64,000 nucleotides of DNA from positions 41,061,797 through 41,125,796 of the forward strand of contig NC_087071.1 of assembly GCF_963678635.1 (NCBI RefSeq), in the 5' to 3' direction. How positions within the stretch are numbered: position 1 is the first letter of the stretch; each line of letters opens with the position of its first letter. Origin of the DNA: Symsagittifera roscoffensis (Eukaryota; Xenacoelomorpha; Acoela; Convolutidae). A program made the translations under genes and the position numbers. Shown in pieces: positions 11,001 through 24,900 of the stretch. Below the pieces are notes generated by a model that was not told the origin of the DNA, did not search any database, and saw only the letters and a list, made by a program, of their open reading frames with translations.

Positions 11001-13906
11001 CAGAGTTCAAATATACATGTATACAAAAATGCTGAAAAGGGACTAAAAAAAGTTATATAGCCTCTTGGCTTTTTAGTATATCTATCGTTTTTGTAAACTG
11101 AATCTGTGCATATAAATGGAGGGGTAGTGATTGGACTGTAAGTTCTGGTTGAAATAGTGGTAATGCGTGATGTAGCGATTTGTTTAATTTTTCTATTTTC
11201 AAATTTAAGAACTAAGCTTTGTTTTGAAAAAACGTGAATGTTATGTTCTTGAACGTCGTTGTGAGTATCGTGTCTATTTTGTAGTCAATTTAGTGCCCAA
11301 TTATGGAGGCGATTACTATCAAGGTTTGTCCGAAAAGAGGAAGGGATTCCACGAACGAGATCATTTCCCAGCGTATGGGTTTACTTGTAGTTTGTAGTTT
11401 CTGATATCTGTCGTTTACCTGATTTGGAAAAATTGGTGGGAGGTAGTTGATGATTTTAGTCCTTTTACCGAAGGTGTTGATTGAAGCAATAGTGTTACTT
11501 GTAATGACAAGGTCGTATCTGGGGATTTTTTTATAGGCGCTTTTTCAAAGTTTGTTTCACCTGGAGAAAATAATTGTGTCATCCAATGGGGAGTCTATTT
11601 GAGGACGTTGGGCTGTTAATTCGATTTTCATAAAATTGTACTAAAGTAGGTGTTAAACCTAAGTAATCTGGTAAAATTTATGGTGTAATATGTGGTGATG
11701 TTAAATTTATAGGCGGAGGGGTACTTTGTTTAGTAGCATTGGAAAGAATAAGGGGTGTTGATTTTGGGGTTGAAGTTATGTTGAATTAAATTCCTGGTGT
11801 TGGCAGGGTCCTGTTTTGCCGTGGATGAATTATTTGTCTATCGATTGTAGTTGTTTTTGCTTTGGTTATGGTTTTATCGTCCTGTGCAGTTGAGGTCATT
11901 CTGGAAAGTGGGGTAGATATTATAATGAGGTTCGTACTGCGGTTCAGTTAGGGTTGCGTAACGATGGGTTGGTAATAGTGGTTCTGTCAATGATGAGTGT
12001 CTTTCTTCAAAGTCGTCGGGATTTTTTACATAAGAAATACCAGTAGACGATTGAGGTTCGTTCGTTTGGCTGGATGTAGGTGTTGATCGGGTGTTTTGGG
12101 GTGGGCACTTCTTATTTTTGAGTTTTTTTTTATTGATTTACGTAGGTTTATGTTCCTGGTAGTCTTCTTCAGCAAAGATGATCAATAAAACAGTTGCTAT
12201 TAAAAAAGCGATGATTGTTTTTTTATTGCACTTGTAAAGTGTCAGGATGAGGAAAGCTAAGAAAAACTAGAAAAATTTTGGGTAAAACTACTAAAATGTG
12301 TTTTTTATTGAGCAATTTTTGTATCATTTGGAAATAAAGGTATCCAGGATCGTACTTGATTACGTGGTCGATGTTGTGCGAAAGAGAAAAAAGTTTGTAT
12401 TAGAACTCAAAAAATTGTAAACTGTAAACAGAAAACTAAAAATTTGATGATTAAAGTTTTTAGAATATATTTTTCCTATAAAATACAAAGAGTTAAAATA
12501 TAGAAAAAACTGATAAGACTGGAAAAAATTTATTTTAAAATTTTGTAGAAATGATTTTAGAGTAAGCATTCAGAAAGTGTTTTTCTTGTCTATTAATTTT
12601 CAGTTTTTTCAAAGTTTTAACAAGTGGGTCGAAATGTTTTTTGATTTTTGACTAGTGGTTCATTATGAAGAGGTTTGGATTAAGGGAAGTCTGAAGCTTA
12701 AGGTTTTTACTTTCTGATTCAAGTTATTATTTATTGGATGATCAGGGGTTTTTGAGAGGTTGGTTAGCTTTAGGCTAAGTAATCGTGCCTATTTTTTTCT
12801 TCAGGTTGCCTCTTAATTTTCTTTTTGGTGATTTTCTGAGTTTAAATGCATTCCTTATTCTTGATTTTTGGGTTGATTGATAGAAAGGGGTTGCAACTTT
12901 AATGTTATTATGATTCAGTTTGTCAAATATAGTGGAATTGCGTATTTTTGACAAGGAGGTTTTCGAAGTGGAGTCGTAGATCTAGTTCAAATTGGACTTA
13001 TATCGGCTAAGAGTAGCAGTGGTGCTGAATGAAGAGTGAGATGAAATCAAGTGATTTGATTGATTGATTTGAATAAATTTTTTTCTGAAAAAAATATATA
13101 CGGTGAGTTGTACATAGGTTTTTAAAATATGTTTTAAAATGCTTACGATGTGTGGGATGAGTTTTTTTTGTTGATAACGGTTTTAATTATTCAGAGGGTT
13201 GTTGGAGTTCTACTTTCTTTAATATATTAGATTGGGGGATAAAAACTTTATGATCTTCTCTTGTTTGATTTCGGAAGCAAGATGATTGAGGTTGTTGTGA
13301 TTTTTTTTAGTTTAGATGTTAAAATCGTTGCTTTAAATTTCGATTAGTTCTTTGCTTTTTGATGGTATGTTATGTGTAATAGTGTAAGGTAGATGTGATA
13401 ATTCATCTGAAAGTTCAGGTGTTTTGGGATCATTGTTTTTTTTCTGTTGTTTCAACAATGTGTAGTCCTATAAACCAGAACATTCGTGTCGGCTCACGAA
13501 GAACGTTCTCGTTTGGGTAATATGGTAGAAGTTTTTTCATTTACTGTTTCATTTTTTTGGATCAGTTATTTTATATGTATAAACTATAATTGGGTTTTTC
13601 CTTGATTTGGTAGGGTCCTTTTCGAAAGCGTGATAGTTTTTTGAGTTTATATATTCTTTTTATATTTCGGAAAAAAAACAAATGGGCCGTTTTTTGAGGT
13701 CGGATGAGGCGTAAAGCGTGAAATTATCTAGGACTGAAAGATTTTAACTTTGTAATAATTTTTTTGCTTTTTGCGGATAAATTTCAATGTGTTTTATTTT
13801 TTTGTTTTAGTTCAAAATTCAGTCTGTGTAAATATCAGAGGCTAATTTTAATTTTTTTGGGTGACAAAAATGATCTTCATCATGAGTGTGAAGAAGTAGA
13901 TATCAA
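8090..13906. other. Interior of gypsy element after pol, no secure gene
   Basis: Degraded minus-strand sequence. Open frames of 60-140 codons (for example 8605-9021 and 9605-9856) have no recognisable domain. A Leu/Ile-rich span near 12160-12240 followed by a Pro/Ser/Thr-rich stretch is the only part that looks structured. Confidence 0.4.
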
Positions 13907-13911
13907 GTTAT

Positions 13912-14122
13912 AGCAGCGACAAACGGTTGATTAAAAAGGAGTAAATAAATGAGATTTGAGTGATAGTGACAGTAGTAATTCAGATGAAATACATACAGTA
14001 AATCACCCGCACAAAGCTGCTCGAACCAATTACTAAAGGTCATGTTTCATCAGCTATTTTCAACAAAATGCCGAAAGTGATCTTTCAGTTTAAACCGAAT
14101 AATAAAGATCAATACCAGTTCA
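13912..14122 (-). repeat. 3' LTR of copia element
   Basis: Direct copy of 19393-19601. Both begin TGAACT on the minus strand and end in GTCGCTGC plus two bases. Confidence 0.8.
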
Positions 14123-15352
14123 TTAGCAAAACTCACCAAAGCCCTTCAAATTAGGTGGTTCCTAGTAGAACGTCTCGGAAAAAAGCAGTTTTCCGTTTTC
14201 CCAAGTTTTTCATCAAAGCGTCTGCTGTTGGTAAAAAGGTTGAAATCGTCTTCTACTGTTCAACTGACTCTCGAGGGAAGAGTAGTTTTATGGCAAAAAG
14301 CATCGTTCTTTCGTGGTTCAATGAATGTTTACTATGGGCAGTACAAGCTTGGTTATCAACGAAAGTTTCCAAAGGCCAATCAGACATGCAGCTTATGTCG
14401 CTAAATATGTCCTGTGACTGATTTTACAGTTTTGAACACAGCATTGTGTTCTGCTTTGGCTGTTGAAACCAACTTCTTACAAGTAAGTTGTCACTGAATT
14501 TAAAACCTTATCCTGAGGTAATTCTCTAATTGTCTATTTTTCTATTTTTTAAATGTCTATATTTTCAGCTGGAGTTTCGACAAAAAAACTTAGAAGGTTC
14601 GGTTTAGTTGATAAAGTTGTGTAATTTAACAACCAACAAGTCCTCGATAGTCACATTTTTCACTTTTTTGTCTTCTGTGCTACCCTATGAAGGAAAATAT
14701 TTTTTGTCAGTTATTGTTTTCGACAAGTGGGGTTGTTAGGTCCGTACAACAAAATTAAAGGCCCTCTGTTTCGTATAAGCTTCTCTTCTCTGCTTCTAAC
14801 TAGATCCCAAACTTTGTTTTCCTCTAATGAATCAAAATCATTATTCGTTGCTTCTTGCCAATCAGGGTCTGCTTTCATTAGCTTTTTTGGTGCATTTTGG
14901 AGAACTTCTCCAAAAATACTATATTTTCTAATTTTCTTCTTCCTCGCTTTTTATCTTTTTCTCAATGTAGAACTTAGTTTCGTCAAGACTGACGCTTCCA
15001 GATTTTTGCAGTTTGATTTTTTTTTCTATCAAATGAAAGTTTTTTTTTTCCGATGTCCAACAGAAAATTCCCATTTTAGAACTTTTGTCTATTTTTTTGC
15101 GAAACTGTTTTTCCACAAGACTATACGCTACACATCCAAAAATTATCGCAAAAAATAAGGTTGGATTTTTCTCAGACATAGACTCGTAGGGTGTTTTTGG
15201 TTATAACAGAATGGAAGCATGTGTTTTTGAGATTAGTAGCCAAATTAGGAGCATAAAGCGAATAAATTTCAAAAAAATGGCATAAAAAATCATGCAGCGA
15301 GCCATTGCAGTGATTTTTACCCACACTTGTTGTATTCTTCCGTTCAATTGAT

Positions 15353-17024
15353 GGGTATAAGAAGCCGACGTTTCCAATCTTATTTTCTGTTTCCTGCAAA
15401 CTCGCCTAATTTCCTGACCAATGCACTCTCCTGTGCCATCTGAAACTAAAGTCTCCTATGTCTGCTATCAACCTTTCCAACTTTTCTGTTGGCTCATCCT
15501 TAGTCTTATTGAAATTTGTTTTCTAGATATCTAGAAATACTGTCAACCTAACCTATAGCTTATATATGACCATCCTCTGCTATCGGGTCGATAGAACCTA
15601 AAATATCTTTGAAAACGATATCTAGTGTCCTGGTTGCCCTGGTGTAAAAATCTTTCGGGATTGGCTTCTTTTTTCCTCTATTCAACTCACAATTTTCTCA
15701 ATTTCAAAATCGCTTGTCTTCATGACTTCAACCTGTTGATCTAAATGACTTGAGAGTTTGCAGTTATTATGACCCATCCTATAAGGCCAATGTTTTATTG
15801 TGCCATAAACATAACAGTCGTCTTTTCCATCAAAAGTGTCTCAAAAAAAGACCACTTTCCTCTCCTAATGGGTACACTGAATCTTTTCTCTGACGAACAA
15901 ACGAGCTCGCACCAAAAACAACTTCTACCCCTGCTTTCATCATTTTTGATACACTTATCAAACTTGTTGAATTTACAGAAACGTACAAATTATCCTTCAG
16001 CTCAATCATCTTAAGTTAGCTTTTCTCGTCTTTCACTATGAACCTAACTTTAACTTGCCCTCAGAGAGACTCATAGAAATTGGCATTGTCAACCGATCCT
16101 TTAAAGTTCTCATCTAAACTAGTAAACGTCTTTCGATCATGAATCAAACTACTGATGGCTCCAGAGTCTACGACTAAGTCCTCGCCCGGAGCCAATCCAC
16201 TCAGAAAACTTAATTCAGCAACTTTTTCAGCTGCTAAGTTCTGCTGTTCTCATTAAGCCTTCTTAATGACTTTTTTTCTTGGCAAAGTTTTGCATTATGT
16301 CCAAACTCCTTGCACTCATAGCACTGAAATTTTTCGAGCTTTGTCTTTACTATCTCGTCTACTGACTAAGTTTTCAGTGCACTGTTTCCACGCATTTATG
16401 ATATTAAAAACAATTTTTTTTTCACTCACTCGTTCATTCACTTCTTCTAAGTTATTCTGAATCTTCTATACTCTAGTCAACTAATTTATCACTGTTTCCT
16501 AGCGTTTCTTTTTTTCAAAGTTGTAAGTTCGGAGAATAGTTTTTACAGCCTGGGTCTTCCAAAACTCCTATTCCTATTGTGTAAAACATTGTTTTGCTAC
16601 CATTGCCTTTGTATGGTCTTGAAAACAAAAGCAATTTTTTTATCTAGAGCCTTCACAATTTCGTACCAGATAGTTAAGTGTTTTTTCTCAAAAATCCCTT
16701 TTTTTATCTATTGCAGCTTGTTTTTGATCACTGCTTGCATTCAGTCATAAGCTTGGAATCAAATTTTTGCTAACAACTGGTCATCTAAAATATTGTTCAA
16801 TTTCAAGTGAAAAATTCGTGCCACGATTTGCTCTCCAAAGTACAAAAAGTCATCTTATCTTCCCGAAAAATCTATCCTATCGGTTTTTGACTTTCTTTCT
16901 CAGTCCAGTTTCTTTTTTCTCACGAAGTTTTACACAAAGATTAGCACCAATCAAAATTCAAAAAGGTGAGTTTTGCGCTAGGTAAAATTGAATGACCCCG
17001 TTTTCTCTCACATCAAAATCAGGT
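15353..17024 (-). repeat. Internal tandem duplication of copia, unit 1
   Basis: A 1672 bp unit starting GGGTATAAGAAGCCGACG recurs immediately at 17025-18699 with only scattered differences (about 98-99% alike by eye). The unit covers the Gag knuckle, protease and start of integrase. Confidence 0.95.
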
Positions 17025-18699
17025 GGGTATAAGAAGCCGACGTTTCCAATCTTATTTTCTGTTTCCTGCAATTTCGCCTAATTTCCTGACCAATGCACTC
17101 TCCTGTGCCATCTGAAACTAAAGTCTCCTATGTCTGCTATCAACCTTTCCAACTTTTCTGTTGGCTCATCCTTCGTCTTATTGAAATTTGTTTTCTAGAT
17201 ATCAAGAAATACTGTCAACCAAACCTATAGCTTATATATGACCATCCTCTGCTATCGGGTCGATAGAACCTAAAATATCTTTGAAAACGATATCTAGTGT
17301 CCTGGTTGCCCTGGTGTAAAAATCTTTCGGGATTGGCTTCTTTTTTCCTCTATTCAACTCACAATTTTCTCAATTTCAAAATCGCTTGTGTTCATGACTT
17401 CAACCTGTTGATCTAAATGACTTGAGACTTTGCAGTTATTATGACCCATCCTATAAGGCCAATGTTTTATTGTGCCATAAACATAACAGTCGTCTTTTCC
17501 ATCAAAAGTGTCTCAAAAAAAGACCACTTTCCTCTCCTAATGGGTACACTGAATCTTTTCTCTGACGAACAAACGAGCTCGCACCAAAAACAACTTCTAC
17601 CCCTGCTTTCATCATTTTTGATACACTTATCAAACTTGTTGAATTTACAGGAACGTACAAATTATCCTTCAGCTCAATCATCTTAAGTTAGCTTTTCTCG
17701 TCTTTCACTATGAACCTAACTTCAACTTGCCCTCAGAGAGACTCATAGAAATTGGCATTGTCAACCGATCCTTTAAAGTTCTCATCTAAACTAGTAAACG
17801 TCTTTCGATCCTGAATCAAACTACTGATGGCTCCAGAGTCTACGACTAAGTCCTCGCCCGGAACCAATCCACTCAGAAAACTTAATTGAGCAACTGTTTC
17901 AGCTGCTAAGTTCTGCTGTTCTCATTAAGCTTTCTTAAAGACTTTTTTTTCTTGGCAAAGTTTTGCATTATGTCCAAACTCCTTGCACTCATAGCACTGA
18001 AATTTTTCGAGCTTTGTCTTTACTATCTCGTCTACTGATTAAGTTTTCAGTGCACTGTTTCCACGCATTTATGATATTAAAAACAATTTTTTTTTCACTC
18101 ACTCGTTCATTCACTTCTTCTAAGTTATTCTGAATCTTCTATACTCTAGTCAACTAATTTATCACTGTTTCCTAGCGTTTCTTTTTTTCAAAGTTGTAAG
18201 TTCGGAGAATAGTTTTTACAGCCTGGGTCTTCCAAAACTCCTATTCCTATTGTGTAAAACATTGTTTTGCTACCATTGCCTTTGTAAGGTCTTGAAAACA
18301 AAAGCAATTTTTTTTATCTAGAGCCTTCACAATTTCGTACCAGATAATTAAGTGTTTTTTCTCAAAAATCCCTTTTTTTATCTATTGCAGCTTGTTTTTG
18401 ATCACTGCTTGCATTCAGTCATAAGCTTGGAATCAAATTTTTGCTAACAACTGGTCATCTAAAATATTGTTCAATTTCAAGTGAAAAATTCGTGCCACGA
18501 TTTGCTCTCCAAATTACAAAAAGTCATCTTATCTTCCCAAAAAATCTATCCTATCGGTTTTTGACTTTCTTTCTCAGTCCAGTTTCTTTTTTCTCACGAA
18601 GTTTTACACAAAGATTAAGCACCAATCAAAATTCAAAAAGGTGAGTTTTGCGCTAGGTAAAATTGAATGACCCCGTTTTCTCTCACATCAAAATCAGGT
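17025..18699 (-). repeat. Internal tandem duplication of copia, unit 2
   Basis: Second unit. The junction joins ATCAGGT to GGGTATAAG. Divergence between units is much lower than between the element's LTRs, so the duplication came long after insertion. Confidence 0.95.
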
Positions 18700-19082
18700 T
18701 TTATGAAGATCAATAACGCCCAGTTATAAAACTATGCAAGTGTATTTGGTTACCTAAATCTGATTTGGAACCTAACGGTCTGCGTACCGAATAACACATC
18801 AGCAAATTAGCAAGGGTAAGATTCTTCCTCAGATTTCATACTAAGTAATATATATACTAGCAATATCGAAGTTCGTCTTTTTATTCTGATGTATCAACTT
18901 CTCTTTCTTTTTTTTTACGGCAAGGCTTTACTTGGATTGATATTGTTTCAGATTCGAGCAACCGCGTACAAACGAAATATCCCTCAGCAAAACTTGAGTA
19001 TGTAGTTTATCAGTTTGTTTCATCAACTATCAACCTTCGTGGAGTGCTTCTCTCACCGCTGTGCTCACTCAGTGCCCCTTCG

Positions 19083-19235
19083 TGTAGCTTTCCGCTGTCT
19101 TCTCTTTTACTTGTGTTTCCCTGCTTCTATCGTCAGAATTGTCTATCTTTAGAAGTTGTGTTGCCCTGCTTCTGTCTTCAGAGTTGTCTATCTCTAATAA
19201 CTGTGTTGCCCTGCTTTTATCTTTGCACTTTCCTA
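19083..19235. repeat. Minisatellite, about 50 bp unit, three copies
   Basis: Each unit reads roughly TGTGTTGCCCTGCTTC then a TCTTCAGAGTTGTCTATC stretch. It lies inside the copia element near its 5' LTR. Confidence 0.7.
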
Positions 19236-19392
19236 TCTGTTCATTAGTCTATCCCAATCTAGCATTTCCGAAGTAGCGCTGACCTTCTTCTATTCTCGCA
19301 GTTCTCGATTTGATCAGGTGTAAGTTTCAAGTTGTGTTTTTCCACAGACACAACTGCACTGAAAATCTCATTTTTTTCATAATAAAGGTTAC

Positions 19393-19601
19393 TGCAGCGA
19401 CAAACGGTTGCTTGATAAGGAGTGAATTAAAGAGATTTGAGTGATAGCGACAGTAATAATTCAGATCAAATATAAGGTAAATGACCCGCACAGTTCTAGT
19501 CGAACCAATGACTAAAAGTCATGTTTCACTAGCCAATTTTAACAAAAATCGGGAAGTGATCTTTCAGTTTGAACCGAATAACAAAGATCAATATAAGTTC
19601 A
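19393..19601 (-). repeat. 5' LTR of copia element
   Basis: Direct copy of 13912-14122, bordered on the outside by GTTAC. Confidence 0.8.
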
Positions 19602-19615
19602 GTTACGAAAAATCA

Positions 19616-20087
19616 TCAATAGTAGATTATAGCAAACTGGACCTTTGGACGCTGGATCTTGTCCTCTTGCAATTTTTGATGAGTTAGCTTTGAATTTTTT
19701 GGGTTGACCCGATGTTTGGTTGAAACCGTTTCATAGGTTGATGGTCCGAATGTATTTGTGATCTGAGATTTATATGCTAGTGGGAAGAGTTTTACGTCTG
19801 TTGACCATTCATTGTATTGTTTTTGATTTCTGTTTATTATACAGCGGAGGTAATCTTGTATTAAACGGTTCAAGTGCGGTTCCAGGTTTCCGTTTGATGC
19901 TGTAAAAGTGGCAAAAAGTTATGATTTCATTATTTATAATTTCTGTTCCATTGTCTGGAAAAAGGATTTCGGTTAATCCAAATTTTGCTATCCATTGTTC
20001 ATAGAGTGTTGTGTATGCATAAAAAGCATTACAATGAGGCTGAGGGTTTACTACTACGTAATGTGTAAATGCATCTAAAAGAACCAT
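19616..20087 (-). mobile_element. Gypsy integrase core region
   Basis: Part of the 6929-27464 element. It shows the FPDNGTE motif typical of the Ty3/gypsy integrase core, preceded by MVLLDAFTHYVVVNP, the counterpart of the family's DxFSR-type strand. A downstream W plus LAYKSQITNTFGPSTYE matches the family's LAYN-HSSTG-SPYE region. The copia insertion follows immediately. Broken. Confidence 0.8.
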
Positions 20088-20715
20088 TATAATGACTTTC
20101 CGTCTGAGGAGAGGAATATAGGGCTTTTTCCGTCAAATGAATTTCTCTGGTTGAAATACATTTTTTGTCATTTCAAATCTTGTTTTTCCGCATTTTGTAT
20201 TTGATGTGGAAAAACTTTTTATAATTGACATAAAATGTAGCCGTAACAAGGTACTTCAATTCATATTGGTGCAGTTGGAAAAATAAGAGAACGATTTTCT
20301 TTTCACGATCCTGTATATCCTTTGGTGATCAAAGAATGTATTGTAGAAATGATTTTAGTTTTAAACTTAATGGTAGACAGGGTAATTTTGTTTCTGTATG
20401 CTGATACTCCAATAAATCAGGATTTTCATTTATTGTTGTATTTTAGATTATTCGGAATTATCTGAGTAATGTCTTGTTTCGTAAAATTGTCATATCGGCT
20501 TCTGCGGGTTTCATTATTCCAGGACTTCATTTGACAGATAACAGGTTTTGACATTTCTGGAGTAAATCAGTTTTTTTATTTTCTGTACTTGAATTTCTTG
20601 AATCGATAGAGGTCTATTATCTAAAAGATCTTGTAGGTCAATACTTTGTTAACAGTGTACTTTCATCTGTGTCTAACGGTCCCGCTAAGTTTATAGTATC
20701 TATTAGGTCTTCCTT

Positions 20716-21425
20716 TTCTTTTAAGAGGAAGGATTTTTGTGTTGTGGCTTTTTGATTTTCTTTTAAGAGGAAGGATTTTTGTATTGTGGCTTTTTGATGT
20801 GTTTTTATGGTTTATTTATTTTTATCTATGATGATTAAAGTATTCCTTTAAAATTGTCTTTCCCTAGTAAATCAACTTCATAATGATTTTTTGGCAAGCT
20901 AAGTAGAGTGGAAAACTTTCTAACTTAATTATTTGTTAATTGTTGGAGTCAATTTTGAACTGATATTTCGTTTTTAGCTCGAAAGAAGTTTTGTTTTGTG
21001 ATATTGCTCAAGTTATTTTTCGTGTAAAAAGTTCTAGTGGTGTATTTCGACTAAGTGTCGTCTAATAAACTATTGTGTCTATTTTATGGGAATTATTTTT
21101 TGTGTTGTGGTTTTTGTTGATGTGTTTCTAATTGCGTATTGTTTTCCATGATGATGAAAATGGTATAGGTTCACTTTTGGCTTCTCCTAGTAATTCAATA
21201 TCATTATGATTGTTTTAGTAGAGTACAATCGTAGTAGAGTTGAAATTGTTCTAAGTTTTTTATTTGCCTAGTTTCAGAGTAATTTTTGACTGCATATTTC
21301 TAATCATGGTGATGTTTCGTCTCTAGCAAGAAAAGTGTTATTCTGTCGTATTTCTGTAGTTTTTTCGTGTGAAAAATTCTGTTGTTGCATTTTGACTAAG
21401 TGTGTCGAGTAGAGCAGATTTTTGC
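20716..21425. repeat. Tandem duplications inside gypsy pol
   Basis: Two levels. A 47 bp unit (CTTTTAAGAGGAAGGATTTT...) is repeated at 20716-20809. A diverged duplication of about 310 bp also pairs 20800-21110 with 21115-21425, sharing CTAGTAAWTCAA, TCATWATGATT and TCGACTAAGTGTCG-like marks. Confidence 0.65.
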
Positions 21426-21499
21426 CTGCTTTCCAAACAAATGAAGGTTTGGCAAATTCTTTAAAACTGATTTTGAAGTCTATTCAATCTACTGTCTGG

Positions 21500-21960
21500 A
21501 TTCAATTTTTTGAAAGGAGACAATTGATGGGTTTATAATCAGTGAAAAAACTGTTGGACGTTTTGATCAAAGAAAAAAACTTTCTGCCGAAATTATAGCT
21601 ATACACTCTCGCATAACTGTTCAGAGTCTTAGTTCTCATTGCGTAAAAATCCTTGAGCTTGCTGATATAATGTTTATTTTGTCTGTAACTTAATGTGGTT
21701 GTTGAAAACTGCGCCAAATCCAGAATTAGAGCTGTCGCACGCAAATAGCATAAAATGGTTGAGTGGGATCTGGGATTGTGTTTGACATTTGTTCAGTTAG
21801 AAAAGTTTTCATTCCATCAAAACGTTTTTGATGTTCTAGAGTCCATCCAAAACTATTTTGTCGGCGAAGAATGTTATAAAAAGGACGAAGAAACCATTGC
21901 ATTTTAAGAAACTACTTGCTTAAAAAATGAAGCATTCCAAAAAGTTTTTGCAAGTTCTTT
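21500..21960 (-). mobile_element. Gypsy reverse transcriptase thumb and RNase H region
   Basis: Part of the 6929-27464 element. FFTDYKPINCLLSKN matches the family's YTDHKPL end of RNase H, and QNKHYISKLKD its QH-Y-SR-L block. Upstream, FGWTLEHQKRFDGMKTFLTE fits the thumb-to-RNase H connection. Broken. Confidence 0.75.
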
Positions 21961-24900
21961 TTGTTTGATGGTGTTTGAAGTTTTAAAAATTCATAATAAA
22001 AGTTTGCGTTTTTCATGGATGATATTGGTACTCGCGTATTTTACGTATTTTAAACTTATTGCGTATTTTATAGATGATTTTGTTACTCAGAACAATTTGC
22101 TTATTCCTTTAATGATCTTGTTTGCGTTTTTTATAGATGATATTGTTTCTAGAAAAAAAATTCTGGATTGGTCTGAACTCAAGGTAAAGCATATACAAAT
22201 GTTGGATATTTTGATTTGATTATACTGATGATCTTGGTTTTTTGAAAAATTCGAACTTGTCCAGTAAGTGGTTTCTAAAATGTCAGTTGTTGACTGGAGA
22301 TAGGATAAGAGTTCGAAACAAAATGAGGGCTGTTTGTTAAAATTTTGGAACAATGTTAAAAGTGTTTTATTTGTTCTGGTGTAATTTACTCTTTAGGATT
22401 TATTTTGTTGGCATAAGTTTTGTAATAAAAAGAATTTTGACTATGTTGTGTTTAATATCTGATATATGTTTATTTGCCTAAAGTATTATAATAAAAGTAA
22501 TTTTTGTTTCAAGTTTCGTGATGGTTTAAAAGATAATTGAATCTTACCATAGTTTGTTCAACTCGTGTCTTGTGATGTAGCCAGTTTACTTGAGGTTTCA
22601 GAAAAGGCAAAGTTTGGATGTAGTGAACTAGGACTAGTCTACGTAAGACAATTAAATATGTTTGATTATGCTCCCGAATTTATTTTTAAAATCTATTTCA
22701 AGGTCTGGTGGTTGAAGGTTTTGCACTTTTTAGAAGAAACAGGGCCGTCCAATTTTTTTGGGAATACTTTAATTGTTGGGTTATGATACACATCAGTCAT
22801 ATTTGATTGATTTTCGGTTACTTGAGGGATGTAATCTATGTTCGTTTATTGATCATTTTTTGATTCGTGAAGGTTTGAGTAAGGATTGACATTCTGATAA
22901 TGATTTCAATCAATTGGAGTTTCAAATACATGTTCTATTTTTAACATATTAGCAACAAGTGTGCTTTCGGTTTCACTTTCATCAGCTTTGCTTTCACAGT
23001 CTATATAATTTAGTTATGTTTCTGAAGTTTCCGTGTTATCGGTTGCTGGTGGGTCTGGAATTGGTCGTTTGGATTTTCTACTTTAATGATTTGTTGTTTA
23101 AAGTTACATGTAAATCATTAATGGTTTTGCTTCTTACTATAGGAGTTTTCTAAGTTATTTCGATGTGATGACTGAAAGTAGTTTTTTTATCTAAATTGAT
23201 AATTAATCTTTCAATTTCTAGAGTTTTAAGCGGGATCTACTGTTATGACTGTTATAATTGGTGTGTTGTTCGAAAAATTTTGTGTTCTTTTGTTGGAATA
23301 GTTTCTGTTACGGTTGTTTGAATCATTTCTATTGTGTTGATGGAAGAGTTTCTTGACCTATCATAGGAGTAGTGTTTTTTTTCGAGGGTTTAAATATGAG
23401 CGGTTCGTATAATAATTAGAGTAATTACTTCTATTCGATTTTGATCTGAAATAACTACAACTGTATTGATTATTCCGATTATTTGATCTATTGTATCTAC
23501 TTTGTTAGATATATTATGAATTTCTTCATTCTGGTGGGTGATCTTCCACGACGAGACTTATTAAAACAGGGAGATTGTGGTCTGCTAATACTATAGCTAG
23601 ATGGAAGTAGTTTTTCTTAACTGTTATTTCTTTGATAATTTTTGTTTGGTAAATTTTGGTCTTTTTTCATGTATTGGTAAAAAGATTTATTTGGTTCTTT
23701 ATTTTGTTTGCATTCAGCAATGCTACGACCGTATCTCCGACAGCAACTACACCGTTTCTTAGGTGAAGTGTTTTTAAAGCTTTTGCTCTTTGGGTGTATG
23801 TATAGAATTTGAGTGTTTTTTTTTCGGCTAAACCATTTTTAGAAGTCTTGGATGTTGTTATATATGAAGTTGTTAATTTGATATTATTCACGTATTGTTA
23901 TGTTGAACCTGCTGTTTCTTATAAACCCACTGAGATATTGTAGAATGTTGTGAAGAATATTGTGATTGCATAATATTATTTAGTTCTACAAAAATTTTGT
24001 TTGGAAGGATTTTTTCCTGTGCTTGTCTTGGTTTTTAAAGATTAACGTGGGATTCAAAAATATCTGGTTGAATAAAATTATCTAGTTGCTCTATATCAAT
24101 CCAGTGATTTTTTGTGGGTTATAATTATATTGTTGTTAGCTTTGACTAAAGTAACCTTCATCGTCTGAAAATAATGGTGTCTTCCATGTGAACTGTCTAC
24201 TATTTGAGCTATTTCTGTTTTGCTAAAAAAAATGGGTAATTTTTAGTGCGATCTGTCTAAAAAAAACTTTTATCATCAAAATTTACCGAATGAGATAAAG
24301 ATTCTTTTGGTACCTGTTTAGTGTAAGTTTGCTCTTGTGATTGATTTTGGGTTGTTTAAAGCGGGCATGTCACTGGATTGCGGATATTGTTGTTTGTGAA
24401 AAAAAAAACATAGTTATGGCTTGCAAAAATACTGCCATTTGGATATTTTGGTTTGATAGGTGGCCATTTTTTTTGTTATTGTTCTTTATGTTTAATTAAC
24501 CCATGTGGCTATTTTGGAACGACTGATGGTTGACTTTTGATTGTAATGTTGTTGATGGAACGGAGTATTGTTTTTTTGTATGGTGTTGCAATTAATGGAT
24601 GTATAGGTGAGATACTCTCTTTTCTTTGTTTACAAAAAAAGATGAAGTTTGGATATCTTCCTGTGTTAGATTCGAAGTTCCGTTTAAATTTACTTGTTTG
24701 TTTGTAAACACTGATTTCAGACTATTACTGAATGTTCTGTCAAAAAATATTGTGTTGTAGTTTAAAGTTGTGATATCAGTTGTGAGTGGAAATACTCTAA
24801 ATAAATTAATATACTAAGATGGTTGCAATCGCTGCACTTCAGATATCATTTGGTAAATTAAAAAAAACGTGAGACCTTTCGGGGTCCCATACATAAGCTG

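Larger units (their letters stand above)
13912..19601 (-). mobile_element. Nested Ty1/copia LTR retrotransposon
   Basis: LTRs of about 210 bp (13912-14122 and 19393-19601, roughly 85% alike by eye) are flanked by GTTAT (13907-13911) and GTTAC (19602-19606), a near-perfect 5 bp target duplication. Minus-strand order: a Gag zinc knuckle (CYECKEFGHNAKLC), aspartic protease (DLVVDSGA), integrase core, and the integrase region after the core (IIFGCVAYSLVEKQFRKKID, seen at 14928-15179). Knuckle and protease occur twice because of a 1.67 kb internal tandem duplication. Reverse transcriptase was not recognised. It is broken, with well over ten lesions, and lies inside the older gypsy element. Confidence 0.85.

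Noticed and set aside
21965-22219. Plus-strand FIDD motifs resembling a reverse transcriptase active site
   Set aside because: The surrounding element is coded on the minus strand and no other reverse transcriptase motif accompanies them. They arise from a small internal repeat.
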